This document shows positions 1-7,619 of a DNA stretch of 64,000 bases, in pieces; position 1 is the first letter of the stretch, and every line of letters starts with the position of its first letter. The notes under the pieces were generated by a model, which saw only the letters and a program-made list of their open reading frames with translations, had not been told where the DNA came from and did no database searches. The stretch comes from Xylanimonas allomyrinae (GTDB lineage Bacteria; Actinomycetota; Actinomycetes; Actinomycetales; Cellulomonadaceae), in contig NZ_CP035495.1 in the NCBI RefSeq assembly GCF_004135345.1, forward strand, positions 1,302,001 to 1,366,000. The letters run 5' to 3'. Position numbers and translations under genes: made by a program.

Positions 1-2
1 AC

Positions 3-517
3 GAGTGGGAGGTCATCGCCCTCAAGGACGGTGACACCGTCGTCGGGGCGGCCCCGGTCGGCGACGACGACGAGCTCGTCTTCATCGCCTCCGACGCAAG
101 CCTGCTGCACTTCGACGCCGCCGCCGTCCGGCCCCAGGGCCGCGCCGCGGGGGCATGGCCGGCATCAAGCTCGCGCCCGGGCAGTCGGTCGTGTTCTTCG
201 GCGTCGCACGCGCGGCCGTCCGGCCCGAGCTGACGGTCGTGACGGTCGCCGGGTCGAGCGCCCAGCTTCCCGGCGTGGGCAGCGGCTCGGTCAAGGTGAC
301 CCCGTACGAGCTCTACCCCGGCAAGGGGCGCGCCACGGGCGGCGTGCGGTCGCACCGCTTCCTCAAGGGCGAGGACCGGCTGGTTCTCGCGTGGGTCGGC
401 GAGGCGCCGGCGCGGGCGGTCGGCAGTGGCGGCCAGCCCGTCGATCTCCCCGCACCGGACCACCGCCGCGACGGGTCGGGCACGCCGCTGGCGGGCCCGG
501 TCGCCGCGCTCGGCTGA
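3..517 (+). CDS. parC: Topoisomerase IV (or gyrase) subunit A, C-terminal fragment
   Basis: Only the last ~170 residues are in the window; the gene begins upstream of position 1. They correspond to the DNA-wrapping C-terminal domain of a type IIA topoisomerase A subunit, which decatenates daughter chromosomes with the B subunit (parE lies at 40396-42527). Recognisable segments are SSAQLPGVGSGSVKVTPYEL and GKGRATGGVRSHRFLKGEDR, followed by a short tail. The reading frame changes near 145-150: upstream codons are in the frame starting at 3 and downstream codons one frame back. Adding one G to the G run before GCATGG restores one continuous protein, so this looks like a one-base sequence error. 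The assignment to ParC rather than GyrA rests on parE being in the same region. Confidence 0.72.
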
Positions 518-565
518 GTCGCGACCGCGTCGGGCCGGCGTCGCCCGTCGGGGCGTGAGCCGGCC

Positions 566-892
566 TCAGCGCACGCCCCGGCGGGCGCGCCAGGAGTCGG
601 TGAGGATCTCGGCGAGCTCCTGCTCGTCCAGGCGGTCGAGCCACGCCCAGACGCTCGCCTTCACCGCGAACGTGTCGACGCGGAAGAACACGTCGTGCTC
701 GGCGGCGAGCGCCGAACCGGCGTCGAGGTCGAGCGACCAGAACTGCACCGCCTCGCGCCCCTCGTCGCCGAGCCGCAGCCGCGCGAACGGGTGCCTGCCG
801 ACGACGACGGTCGGCGCGCCGTCGGGCGCCGAGCCGCGCCGCGCGCCCGCGAGCCGCAGGGCGATCCGCTCGACGTCGCCCCACGTCGACAT
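566..892 (-). CDS. MmcQ/YjbR family protein
   Basis: A 108-residue protein of the YjbR (DUF419) fold, which is a small DNA-binding-like alpha/beta fold of uncertain cellular role. Visible family features are the GRHPFARLRL strand region and the C-terminal WLDRLDEQELAEILTDSW helix. The ATG at 892 is ten bases after the stop of the upstream hydrolase gene, so it is the last gene of a reverse operon with the hydrolase and, before the insertion sequence arrived, YhhN. A second, damaged YjbR paralogue is at 16836. Length is normal for the family. Confidence 0.8.
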   Translation of the reverse strand: MSTWGDVERIALRLAGARRGSAPDGAPTVVVGRHPFARLRLGDEGREAVQFWSLDLDAGSALAAEHDVFFRVDTFAVKASVWAWLDRLDEQELAEILTDSWRARRGVR

Positions 893-902
893 CAGCTCGG
901 CC

Positions 903-1613
903 TCAGTCTCGCTCGACGGCCGCCAGGATCGCCGCCGCGAGCTCGGCCGGCTTGGTGAGCATGGGCCAGTGACCTGTCGGCAGGTCGACGATCTCGACGT
1001 CGTCCACGTGGGCGAGCTCGCGCACGTACGGGTGGTCCTGCGCCATGAGGGCGCGGATCTGCGCGGCCGGGAACTCGCAGGCGATGACCGTGGCGGGCAC
1101 CGCGCGCCGCGCGGCAGGGTCCCCGGGGTGGTGGTGCCCTTCGCGCACGGTGTGCCCGGGCTGCGGCAGCGCCCTCTCGCGGAACGCGGCCCGCAGGTCG
1201 TCCGTCAGGTCGACCAGGTCGGCCGGTTCGAACTCGTCCCATGGCGGCAGCTCGTGGTCGATGACCGCCGGGTCGAGGTCGCTCCCCACGGCCTGACCCT
1301 CGCCCATCGGCCCGGAGTCCACGTACACGACGCGCGCGACCCGCTCGGGGCGCCGACCGGCCGCGTTGTAGGCGAGTCCGCCGCCTGCGGAGTGGCCGAC
1401 GAGGACGACCTTCCGCTCGCCGGGCACGTCGTCTACGGCCGCGACCACGGCCTCGACGTGATCCTCGAGGTGGACGCGTGAGCGGTCCTCGCCCGGCGCC
1501 AGGCCCGGCAGGGTGAGGGCGTGGACGTCATGGCCGGCGGCCACGACCAGGGGGGCGACGTCGTCCCACGCCGAGGCGTCGAGCCAGAACCCTGGGACCA
1601 GGATGATGTCCAT
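903..1613 (-). CDS. Alpha/beta hydrolase
   Basis: About 236 residues of an alpha/beta hydrolase fold. The nucleophile elbow is GHSAGG, the oxyanion strand near the N-terminus is ILVPGFWLDASAW, and the likely catalytic histidine lies in TGHWPMLTKP close to the C-terminus. It is probably cytoplasmic, with no signal peptide. The start is either the ATG at 1613 or a GTG one codon before it. The insertion sequence ends only about 10 bases upstream, so the native ribosome-binding and promoter region was separated from the gene. Before insertion it followed yhhN by about nine bases. Substrate is unknown. Confidence 0.8.
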   Translation of the reverse strand: MDIILVPGFWLDASAWDDVAPLVVAAGHDVHALTLPGLAPGEDRSRVHLEDHVEAVVAAVDDVPGERKVVLVGHSAGGGLAYNAAGRRPERVARVVYVDSGPMGEGQAVGSDLDPAVIDHELPPWDEFEPADLVDLTDDLRAAFRERALPQPGHTVREGHHHPGDPAARRAVPATVIACEFPAAQIRALMAQDHPYVRELAHVDDVEIVDLPTGHWPMLTKPAELAAAILAAVERD

Positions 1614-1625
1614 CACACGACACTA

Positions 1626-1679
1626 AAGCCTGTCGAACAACCTCGGTGAGGTGTACGGCAGCGTCCTTCTCGGACGTCC
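1626..1679 (-). ncRNA. Candidate omega RNA (reRNA) 3' end, copy 1
   Basis: Between the tnpB stop and the inverted repeat are only 54 bases. They hold two short hairpins (stem CGTCC/GGACG at 1662-1676 and CCTC/GAGG at 1641-1651) and then the element end. In known TnpB systems the guide RNA scaffold comes from the 3' end of tnpB and the transposon end, with the guide taken from flanking host DNA. By that logic the guide here would begin at the TA just outside 1626 and run into the start of the hydrolase gene. The hairpins are seen; the RNA itself is inferred. Confidence 0.4.
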
Positions 1680-3143
1680 TTATGCCGCGGTGGCGGTGAG
1701 GGTTCCCACGTCATCCCGGCTGGTTTCGTCTGCGCGTGTGCGCGGGCCAGAGCCGTCTGGTCGGTGGGCGTTGGTGACCTGGCCTCGTGCTTCGGGGTCC
1801 AGGACCTGGGTGGTGTGGTGCTGTTCGCCCCAGGTGGCGAGGTTGATCGCGGCGTTGCGGTCGCGATCGATCGTCAGCCCGCAGTCCTCGTTCTCACAGG
1901 TGAAGACGCGGTCGCCGAGGGTGAGCGTGGTCTTCACATCACCGCAGGCCGAGCAGGTCTTCGACGAGGGGAACCACCGGTCCGCTGTGACGACTTGCCC
2001 GCCGCGCCAGGCCATCTTGTAGCGCAGTTGGCGGGCGAGCTCACCCCAGGCCGCATCGGAGATCGCTGCGGCGAGCCGGTGGTTGGCGAGCATGCCGGTG
2101 ATGTTGAGGTCTTCGATGACGAGCCGGTCGTGGGTCTGGACCAACGAGTTCGAGACCTGGTGCAGGAAGTGGTGACGGCGGGCACGGACCCGCTCGTGGT
2201 GACGGGCGAGGCGGCGCACGGCGGCACGCCGGCTGGCGGAGCCCTTGACCTTGCGAGACACCGACTTCTGGAGTCGCCGGGTGACCGGTTGCGCGGTAAG
2301 CAACGCTTTGGGTGCCGTGGCCACACGCAGCACCTCGCTGCCATCGCGGGTAGCGGCGACGACGGGTGCGTGCAGCCCGCGGTCCACACCGGCCCACCCA
2401 GCGTGATCGGCGTCGTCACGGGCGGGGTGCTGGGCGGCGGGGTGCAGGTCGGCGGCTTCGACGTTCAAGCTGATGCGCCACCGGCCGCCACGCCGCGAGA
2501 CGGTTGCGAACACGATCCGTGCCCGGCCCTTGGCGAGCATGCGCCGCAGGCGGCGGGTGTCGTCGTGGACCTTGATGGCGCCGATCCCGGGCAGCGTGAC
2601 CGAGCGGGGACCGGCCTCGCCGAGACGGATCGTGGTCCGCTGGCCGGTCCTCGTCTTGGAGGTCTTGTTGCGCAGGCGGAATGAGCCGCGCTCGTAGTTC
2701 TTCTTCTTGAACCGTGGGTGCCCGACCGGCCGGCCGGCGCGCTTGCCGCGCCGGGAGCTGGTCCACGCCCCCAGTGCTTTGCCGAGGTCGACGACGGCTT
2801 CCTCGAAGACCTGCGCGGATACCTCCGAGCGCCACGCAAGACCTGTGACCTCCAGATCAGCAGTCCCGTCGGCGGCGACGACGAAGCGGCGGCCGGCGTC
2901 CTCGGTCTTCTTCCACGCGTTGAACGCGTTGATGAGGTCGAACCCCGTCCACGGGACCAACACCGCGTCGGGGTCGTCGCCGGTGAGCACCTCGGTGGCG
3001 TTCTTGGATGCCTGGCGGGCGTTCAGGTGCAGTCGCAGGCCCTGGTTGAACGCGAACCGTGCGGCGCCCTCGTGCCGGGCCAGGGCACGCGCCTGCTTCG
3101 CGGTGGGGTCAGCCACCAGTTGGAACGTCGTATGCCGGGCCAC
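1680..3143 (-). CDS. tnpB: TnpB RNA-guided nuclease (IS605 OrfB type)
   Basis: 487 residues with the full set of TnpB marks. An N-terminal helical region begins at the start codon, RuvC-I is GVDRGL (Asp 254), RuvC-II is LVIEDLN (Glu 344), a four-cysteine zinc ribbon uses CSAC (397/400) and Cys 416/421, and RuvC-III is DRDRNAAINL (Asp 426/428). All catalytic acids are present, so the nuclease is probably active. The GTG at 3143 is chosen because TAGCGT lies exactly 7 nt upstream, as in other leaderless genes here; the open frame extends further but only antisense to the transposase. In IS200/605 elements TnpB cuts the empty donor site and favours element retention. Its partner here is a DDE transposase rather than a Y1 TnpA, which is unusual. 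Confidence 0.9.
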   Translation of the reverse strand: MARHTTFQLVADPTAKQARALARHEGAARFAFNQGLRLHLNARQASKNATEVLTGDDPDAVLVPWTGFDLINAFNAWKKTEDAGRRFVVAADGTADLEVTGLAWRSEVSAQVFEEAVVDLGKALGAWTSSRRGKRAGRPVGHPRFKKKNYERGSFRLRNKTSKTRTGQRTTIRLGEAGPRSVTLPGIGAIKVHDDTRRLRRMLAKGRARIVFATVSRRGGRWRISLNVEAADLHPAAQHPARDDADHAGWAGVDRGLHAPVVAATRDGSEVLRVATAPKALLTAQPVTRRLQKSVSRKVKGSASRRAAVRRLARHHERVRARRHHFLHQVSNSLVQTHDRLVIEDLNITGMLANHRLAAAISDAAWGELARQLRYKMAWRGGQVVTADRWFPSSKTCSACGDVKTTLTLGDRVFTCENEDCGLTIDRDRNAAINLATWGEQHHTTQVLDPEARGQVTNAHRPDGSGPRTRADETSRDDVGTLTATAA

Positions 3144-3287
3144 GACCAGGACGCTACCGGCGGGCACCGACACGACCAGGGATGTCAGGCCTGACGGCGA
3201 CGATGCCGTGGGTGTGACCGCTCCCGCCCGCGCCGCCAGTACCCGTCCGACCTGACCGGCACCGCATGGTCGCGGATCAGCGCGCTC

Positions 3288-4016
3288 GTGATCCCAGCCC
3301 ACACCCGTGGCGGGCGGCCGTGCCGTGAGCACCGGTGGCGTGAGTACGTCGACGCGCTGCTGTTCGTCGTGACCACGGGCATCCCGTGGCGGGCGCTCCC
3401 GCACGACTTCACCATCACCTGGTCCGCGACGCACAAGCACTTCACCAGATGGACGAACAGACGGCTGTGGGAGCAGGTCCTCGCTGTCCTGCGCGCCGAG
3501 GACCGCGTCCAAGACGGCCGCGACCAGCGGCCGACGGCGGCCGTTGTCGACTCCTCGTCCGTCAAGTCCACCCCGGTGCCCGGCGAGCGCGGCTTCGACA
3601 GCGCGAAGAAGGTCGACGGGATCAAACGCCACATCCTCGTCGACACCGCCGGACGGCTCCTGGCCGCCCACGTGACCGCAGCGAACGACCAGGACCGGGT
3701 CGCGTTCGCCGACCTCCTCGCAAAGAACCCCTGCCCCCCCGTAGCGCACGTGTGGGCCGACAAGGGCTACACCGGCCAGGCGCCCGCTGACGCTGCGGCA
3801 AAGGCTGGGATCCAGTTCCAGATCGTCTCCGGCCCCAAGCCTGCCAGCGGTTTCACCGTTCAACCACACCGGCGGGTGGTCGAGCGGACGAACGGGCGGA
3901 TCAACCGGCATCGCCGCCTCGTACGGCAGCACGAAGCCACCCCCACCGCCCACGAAGCATTCGCCATCCTGTCCCAGATCCAGCTACTCCTGCGCCGGCT
4001 CGACCGCTGCAGGTAG
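3288..4016 (+). CDS. IS5-family DDE transposase
   Basis: 243 residues from the first usable GTG. The catalytic region includes AVVDSSSVKS (first Asp), HVWADKGYTG (second Asp) and the C-terminal RRVVERTNGRINRHRRL block with the Glu, the IS427-type signature. The N-terminal winged-helix part (TGIPWRALP) is present, but the usual opening YPSDLTGTAWSRI lies upstream in frame at 3240 with no start codon. A GTG at 3214 precedes it in the next frame. Both copies of the element show the same frame break, so it is either an ancestral deletion or a programmed frameshift as used by some IS5 relatives. It probably mobilises the element and its tnpB. Confidence 0.85.
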   Translation: MIPAHTRGGRPCREHRWREYVDALLFVVTTGIPWRALPHDFTITWSATHKHFTRWTNRRLWEQVLAVLRAEDRVQDGRDQRPTAAVVDSSSVKSTPVPGERGFDSAKKVDGIKRHILVDTAGRLLAAHVTAANDQDRVAFADLLAKNPCPPVAHVWADKGYTGQAPADAAAKAGIQFQIVSGPKPASGFTVQPHRRVVERTNGRINRHRRLVRQHEATPTAHEAFAILSQIQLLLRRLDRCR

Positions 4017-4030
4017 TTGTTCGACAGGCT

Positions 4031-4912
4031 CTAGACGCGAGCCCCGACACTCCGCCGCCGGACGCCCGCGACCAGCAGCGCCTGCGCCGCCACGTACGTG
4101 ACCATCACCGCCGCCCCGTGGACGCCGGGCGGGAGCACGGCCAGCACCTCGGGCGGCAGCACCTGCGCGGCCCCGATCAGCCCGTCGGAGACGAGGAACA
4201 GTGCGCCGCCGATGCCCGCGAGCGGGTCGACGCCCGTCGCGAGCACCGCCATCGTCACGAGTGCCGCCCCGTACACGACCAGCCCGGCGACGAACGGCAC
4301 GGCGGCGCCACCCAACGGGGCGACCCTCACCCCGGCCGCCACGACGACGGCCCCGTAGACGATGCCGTACCCGACGACGACGGCGCGCCGCCGGTGCAGC
4401 ACGCTGGCCTCGCGGTACGGCGCGAACGCCACGACGTAGGCGACCTGCGCGACCAGGAACAACGCCATGAGCACGACGAACGAGATGGACGGGGGGACGA
4501 ACGACGGCACCACGTCCCCCGCCCACGACCACAGCAGAGCGACGAGGGCGAGGCGCACCAGCCGCGGCCTCGGCGGCGCCGACGCCAGCCACAGCGCCGC
4601 GGCAAGCAGCGGCATCAGCAGCCACTGCGTCGTCCGGGCGACGCCCGGCAGGTCGTGCCCGAGCACGTACAGGGGCAGATGGGCCGCCACGTTCACGACG
4701 GTCACGGCCACGAGCGCGATGAAGCACGCACGGGCGCCCGGGCTCGGCAGCCACGGCTCCAGCCGCCGGGCGACCGGCTCGAAGAAGCCTGCCGGCAGGA
4801 GCCCGCCAGGGACGGGGACAGGACGCGGATCGACCCCCTCGCCGAGGCGATCACCGCCCGCGCCCTCGACAGACCGGGTGCCGCCGTCGGAGGTGTGACC
4901 TACGTCGCTCAC
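4031..4912 (-). CDS. YhhN family membrane protein (lysoplasmalogenase-like)
   Basis: A polytopic membrane protein of the YhhN/TMEM86 family, some members of which hydrolyse lysoplasmalogens. About eight hydrophobic segments follow residue ~50, and the conserved late motif GGALFLVSDGLIGAAQ is present, with an acidic residue in WSWAGDVVPSF. The GTG at 4912 is preferred: TAGGTT stands 7 nt upstream, matching the leaderless pattern, although a TTG three codons earlier is also open. The stop codon TAG overlaps the right-hand TA flank of the insertion sequence, so the coding region survived insertion intact but the downstream operon genes were uncoupled. Confidence 0.75.
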   Translation of the reverse strand: MSDVGHTSDGGTRSVEGAGGDRLGEGVDPRPVPVPGGLLPAGFFEPVARRLEPWLPSPGARACFIALVAVTVVNVAAHLPLYVLGHDLPGVARTTQWLLMPLLAAALWLASAPPRPRLVRLALVALLWSWAGDVVPSFVPPSISFVVLMALFLVAQVAYVVAFAPYREASVLHRRRAVVVGYGIVYGAVVVAAGVRVAPLGGAAVPFVAGLVVYGAALVTMAVLATGVDPLAGIGGALFLVSDGLIGAAQVLPPEVLAVLPPGVHGAAVMVTYVAAQALLVAGVRRRSVGARV

Positions 4913-5038
4913 GACGCCCAACCTAGCGGCAGCAGCGATCCGCCGCGCACCACGGCAACGAGCACCCGCCGCGCGGTGCCGTTCCCCGCCGTGCCGCCGC
5001 AGCGGAGCGGCCTCGGCAGGCGACCGCGCGGGACGAGG

Positions 5039-5287
5039 TCAGCGCGAGAAGGGGCACCCCCCGCACCCGGGCGGGCGCTGCGTGGGCTGCGTGCCGGCCG
5101 TGCCGGTCAGGCCCGAGCACGCCGTGCAACCCAGGTGCAGGTCCCCCGCCGGGGTCACGATCCCCAGTCGCACCCAGTGGTCGAGCGCGAGCTCGGCGAG
5201 ACCGTCGTCGACGCCGAGGTACGCGCCGAGCCGCTCCCCCGGGACGCCGCGCCGGACGGCGTCGAGCACGTCGGTCAGCACGCTCAC
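5039..5287 (-). CDS. FeoC-like Fe-S winged-helix protein
   Basis: 82 residues. The N-terminal half (LTDVLDAVRRGVPGERLGAY) looks like the small winged helix of FeoC/FeoC-like regulators, and the C-terminal half has four cysteines (GCTACSG and GCGGCPFSR), a plausible iron-sulphur site. It follows feoB by about 22 bases on the same strand, which supports a role as the third Feo component that stabilises or gates the transporter. Start GTG at 5287, with a second in-frame GTG at 5281. The family assignment is from context and cysteine spacing rather than strong similarity. Confidence 0.65.
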   Translation of the reverse strand: MSVLTDVLDAVRRGVPGERLGAYLGVDDGLAELALDHWVRLGIVTPAGDLHLGCTACSGLTGTAGTQPTQRPPGCGGCPFSR

Positions 5288-5309
5288 GGCGTCACACCCG
5301 CGCCCGGTC

Positions 5310-7220
5310 TCACGTGAGCACCCGCCCCACCTGGAACACGGCCACGGCCAGCAGCCACGCGACGGCGAGCTGGACGCCGACGGCGCCCACCGCCCAGCGG
5401 GCACCGAACACGCGCCGCTGCTCGGCGACCGTCGCCAGGCACGGGGTGTAGGCGAGCACGAACACGAGGAACGCGAGCGCCGCCGCGGTCGCGTGCCCTC
5501 CCGAGGACTCCCCGAGGGTGTCGCGCAGCCGGTCGCCGAGCGCTCCCGACGGTGACGCGGCGCTCGCGTCGGCCGCGTCGAGCGAGTACGACTGCGCGAG
5601 CGCCCCGACCACGACCTCCTTGGCGACGAACCCGGTGGTCAGGGCCGACGCGACGTGCCAGTCGTCGAGACCCGCGGGCGCGAGCACCGGGGCGATGCCG
5701 TCGGCGAGGCGCCCGTACGCGGACTCGTGCACGGGCACGTCGCCGACGGCGTGCCCTCCCGTCACGGGGATCGCGCTGAGCAGCCAGACGACGACGAGGG
5801 TGCCGGCGATGATGCCGCCGGCGCCGCGCACGAACGCGGCCACGCGCGTCCACGTCGACAGCAGCAGCGACCGCAGGCGCGGCACGTGGTAGGCGGGCAG
5901 CGCGAGCACGAGCGGGCGGGTGCGGCGCAGGTCGCGGAACGCCGTCGTACGCAGCGCGAGCCCGCCGAGCACCACCAGCAGCCCGGACAGCACGTACAGC
6001 CCGAACACGACGGTGCCGGCCGCGCGGGGGAAGAACGTGCCGGCCACGAGCACGTACACCGTCAGGCGCGCGGGGCACGAGGTCAGGGGCACGAGCAGCC
6101 CGGTCAGCAGCCGGCGGCGTGCGTCGGGCATGGTGCGCGTGGCGCCCATGGCGGGCACGTTGCAGCCGAACCCGATGACGAGCGGCACCATCGCCCGCCC
6201 GTCGAGCCCGATGGTCCGCAGCGCGCGGTCGGCCACGAACGCGGCCCTGGCGAGGTACCCCGAGTCCTCCAGCAGCCCGATGGCGACGAACACGAGCGCC
6301 AGCAGCGGCACGAACGACAGGACGGTCCCCACGCCGCTGAGCACCCCGTCGACCACGAGTCCCGAGACCCAGGCGGGCCCGGGCAGCGCGCCTCGCAGCC
6401 AGGTGGCGAGCGGCCCGTCGAAGAACCCTCCGACGGCGCCGACCAGCGGCGACGCCACCGCCGTCGTGAGCTGGAAGACCGCCCACATGACCGCGAGGAA
6501 CACCGGGACGCCGAGCAGGGGATGCAGCAGCAGGCGGTCGATGCGGTCCGAGACCGAACGCACCGGCACCGCCGGCGGCGCGGGCACGGCCGCCGCGTGC
6601 ACGCGCTGGGTCCACGCGAACCGGTCGTCGTCGTCACGCGGGTGCGGCGCGTCGGCCTCGCAGCGGCAGTCGGCGAGCATCCTCTCGACGGCGCCGCCGA
6701 GCGCCTCCAGGCCCGTGCCCGACCGCGGGTCGAGAGCGACGACGGGCACCTGGGCCGCGTCGGCGAGGGCCTCGAGGTCGGGTCGCACGCCGCGCGCGGT
6801 GGCGACGTCGAGCATGGTGACGGCCGCGACGGTCGGTGTGCCCGTCTCGCGCACCTGGGCGAGCAGGTACAGCGAGCGGGCGAGCGCTGCCCCGTCGAGC
6901 ACGACGACGGCGAGGTCGGGACGCCCGAGCGCGGACGCGCCGTGGACGTAGTCCACGGCAACCTGCTCGTCGGGCGAGCGGGGCACGAGGCTGTACGTGC
7001 CGGGCAGGTCGACCACGGCGATGCGCTGCGCTCCGCGGCGCCAGGACCCGGTCTGGAGTTCGACGGTGGTGCCGGGCGCGTTCATCACCGTCTGGCGCGC
7101 GCCGGTGAGGGCGTTGAAGAGCGTGGACTTGCCCGAGTTCGGGTTGCCGACCAGGGCGATCGCCGGGGTGCCCGCGGCGATGACGTCGCCGGGACTCGGG
7201 GCGGCGTCGTGGCAGCTCAC
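5310..7220 (-). CDS. feoB: Ferrous iron transporter FeoB
   Basis: 636-residue inner-membrane Fe(II) transporter. The N-terminal G domain shows G1 GNPNSGKS, switch region NAPGTTVE and G3 DLPGTYSL; the G4 position reads TMLD instead of the usual NxxD. Two gate halves follow with many membrane segments, including GFGCNVPAMGATR and the late AYTPCLATV stretch. The start codon GTG overlaps the feoA stop as GTGA, so the two are translationally coupled. With feoA and the FeoC-like gene it forms an iron-uptake operon behind an iron-box-like palindrome. Confidence 0.93.
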   Translation of the reverse strand: MSCHDAAPSPGDVIAAGTPAIALVGNPNSGKSTLFNALTGARQTVMNAPGTTVELQTGSWRRGAQRIAVVDLPGTYSLVPRSPDEQVAVDYVHGASALGRPDLAVVVLDGAALARSLYLLAQVRETGTPTVAAVTMLDVATARGVRPDLEALADAAQVPVVALDPRSGTGLEALGGAVERMLADCRCEADAPHPRDDDDRFAWTQRVHAAAVPAPPAVPVRSVSDRIDRLLLHPLLGVPVFLAVMWAVFQLTTAVASPLVGAVGGFFDGPLATWLRGALPGPAWVSGLVVDGVLSGVGTVLSFVPLLALVFVAIGLLEDSGYLARAAFVADRALRTIGLDGRAMVPLVIGFGCNVPAMGATRTMPDARRRLLTGLLVPLTSCPARLTVYVLVAGTFFPRAAGTVVFGLYVLSGLLVVLGGLALRTTAFRDLRRTRPLVLALPAYHVPRLRSLLLSTWTRVAAFVRGAGGIIAGTLVVVWLLSAIPVTGGHAVGDVPVHESAYGRLADGIAPVLAPAGLDDWHVASALTTGFVAKEVVVGALAQSYSLDAADASAASPSGALGDRLRDTLGESSGGHATAAALAFLVFVLAYTPCLATVAEQRRVFGARWAVGAVGVQLAVAWLLAVAVFQVGRVLT

Positions 7221-7465
7221 GCGGGCGCCCTGGAGAGCTGCGGCACCAGCGGGTCGACGCCGATGCACGCGCACGTGCGCCCGTCGATCGCGAACCTGTC
7301 GGCCCCGACGGCGACCACACGGCTGCCGAACGCCCCGCAGTGCACGACATGGACGACGGCACCCTCGCGCAGGCCGAGCTCGCGCAGCCGGGTGCGCTCC
7401 TCGTCGTCGAGGTCGACCCACCGCACCTCCGCCGAGGTGCCCGCGGGGCACAGTCTCAGGTCCAC
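7217..7465 (-). CDS. feoA: Ferrous iron transport protein FeoA
   Basis: An SH3-like 82-residue cytoplasmic protein that assists FeoB. Visible features are LRELGLREGAVVHVV and FGSRVVAVGADRFAID, the usual beta-barrel strands. The start is placed at the GTG at 7465 because TACGGT lies 7 nt upstream; a GTG three codons earlier is inside that spacing and would leave no signal. It overlaps feoB by four bases. The iron-box-like palindrome sits directly upstream of the -10, consistent with iron repression. Confidence 0.88.
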   Translation of the reverse strand: MDLRLCPAGTSAEVRWVDLDDEERTRLRELGLREGAVVHVVHCGAFGSRVVAVGADRFAIDGRTCACIGVDPLVPQLSRAPA

Positions 7466-7472
7466 GGTCGGC

Positions 7473-7502
7473 ACCGTACGCCTGAGGTAAGGCTTGCCTG
7501 TA
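7473..7502 (-). promoter_or_regulatory. Iron-box-like operator and -10 of feoABC
   Basis: The palindrome TGAGGTAAGGCTTGCCTGTA (7483-7502) resembles the DtxR/IdeR consensus TTAGGTTAGGCTAACCTAA, keeping the AGGTnAGGCT core and CCT in the other arm. The feoA -10, TACGGT on the minus strand, is at 7473-7478, so a bound repressor would cover the -35/spacer. Binding is inferred. Confidence 0.55.
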
Positions 7503-7517
7503 GGGCCGGTGGCACTG

Positions 7518-7533
7518 TGTGATCACTCTCACG
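7518..7533. promoter_or_regulatory. CRP/GlxR-like palindrome
   Basis: TGTGATCACTCTCACG fits the TGTGA-N6-TCACA pattern of CRP/GlxR-family regulators except for the last base. It lies between divergent feoA and metH. Single motif match; function unproven. Confidence 0.3.
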
Positions 7534-7619
7534 CCCGGCAGTGGCATGCGAACCCGGCAGAAGCGCCGAGAAATCGGGCCTCTCCCCACTGATGCGGCGT
7601 GCGACCGTACGCTTCCCCC

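Larger units (their letters stand above)
1626..4031. mobile_element. IS5-family element carrying tnpB, copy 1
   Basis: A 2406-bp element bounded by terminal inverted repeats (A/G)AGCCTGTCGAACAAC and flanked by the dinucleotide TA at 1624-1625 and 4032-4033; the restored target reads CTAG. It holds two genes pointing away from each other's ends: tnpB on the minus strand (1680-3143) and an IS5-type DDE transposase on the plus strand (3288-4016). A second copy at 36421-40347 differs by a handful of substitutions and by a nested IS110 insertion of exactly 1521 bp, which fixes the boundaries of both. Insertion lies between yhhN and the hydrolase gene, and its right TA forms part of the yhhN stop codon. 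Confidence 0.88.

Noticed and set aside
3144-3953. N-terminal extension of the tnpB frame
   Set aside because: It is antisense to the IS5 transposase and upstream of a leaderless-type start; no TnpB has such an extension.
7466-7619. Cobalamin or SAM/SAH riboswitch before metH
   Set aside because: The interval is short, contains the feo promoter, and metH has a -10 six bases from its start; no conserved riboswitch core is visible.
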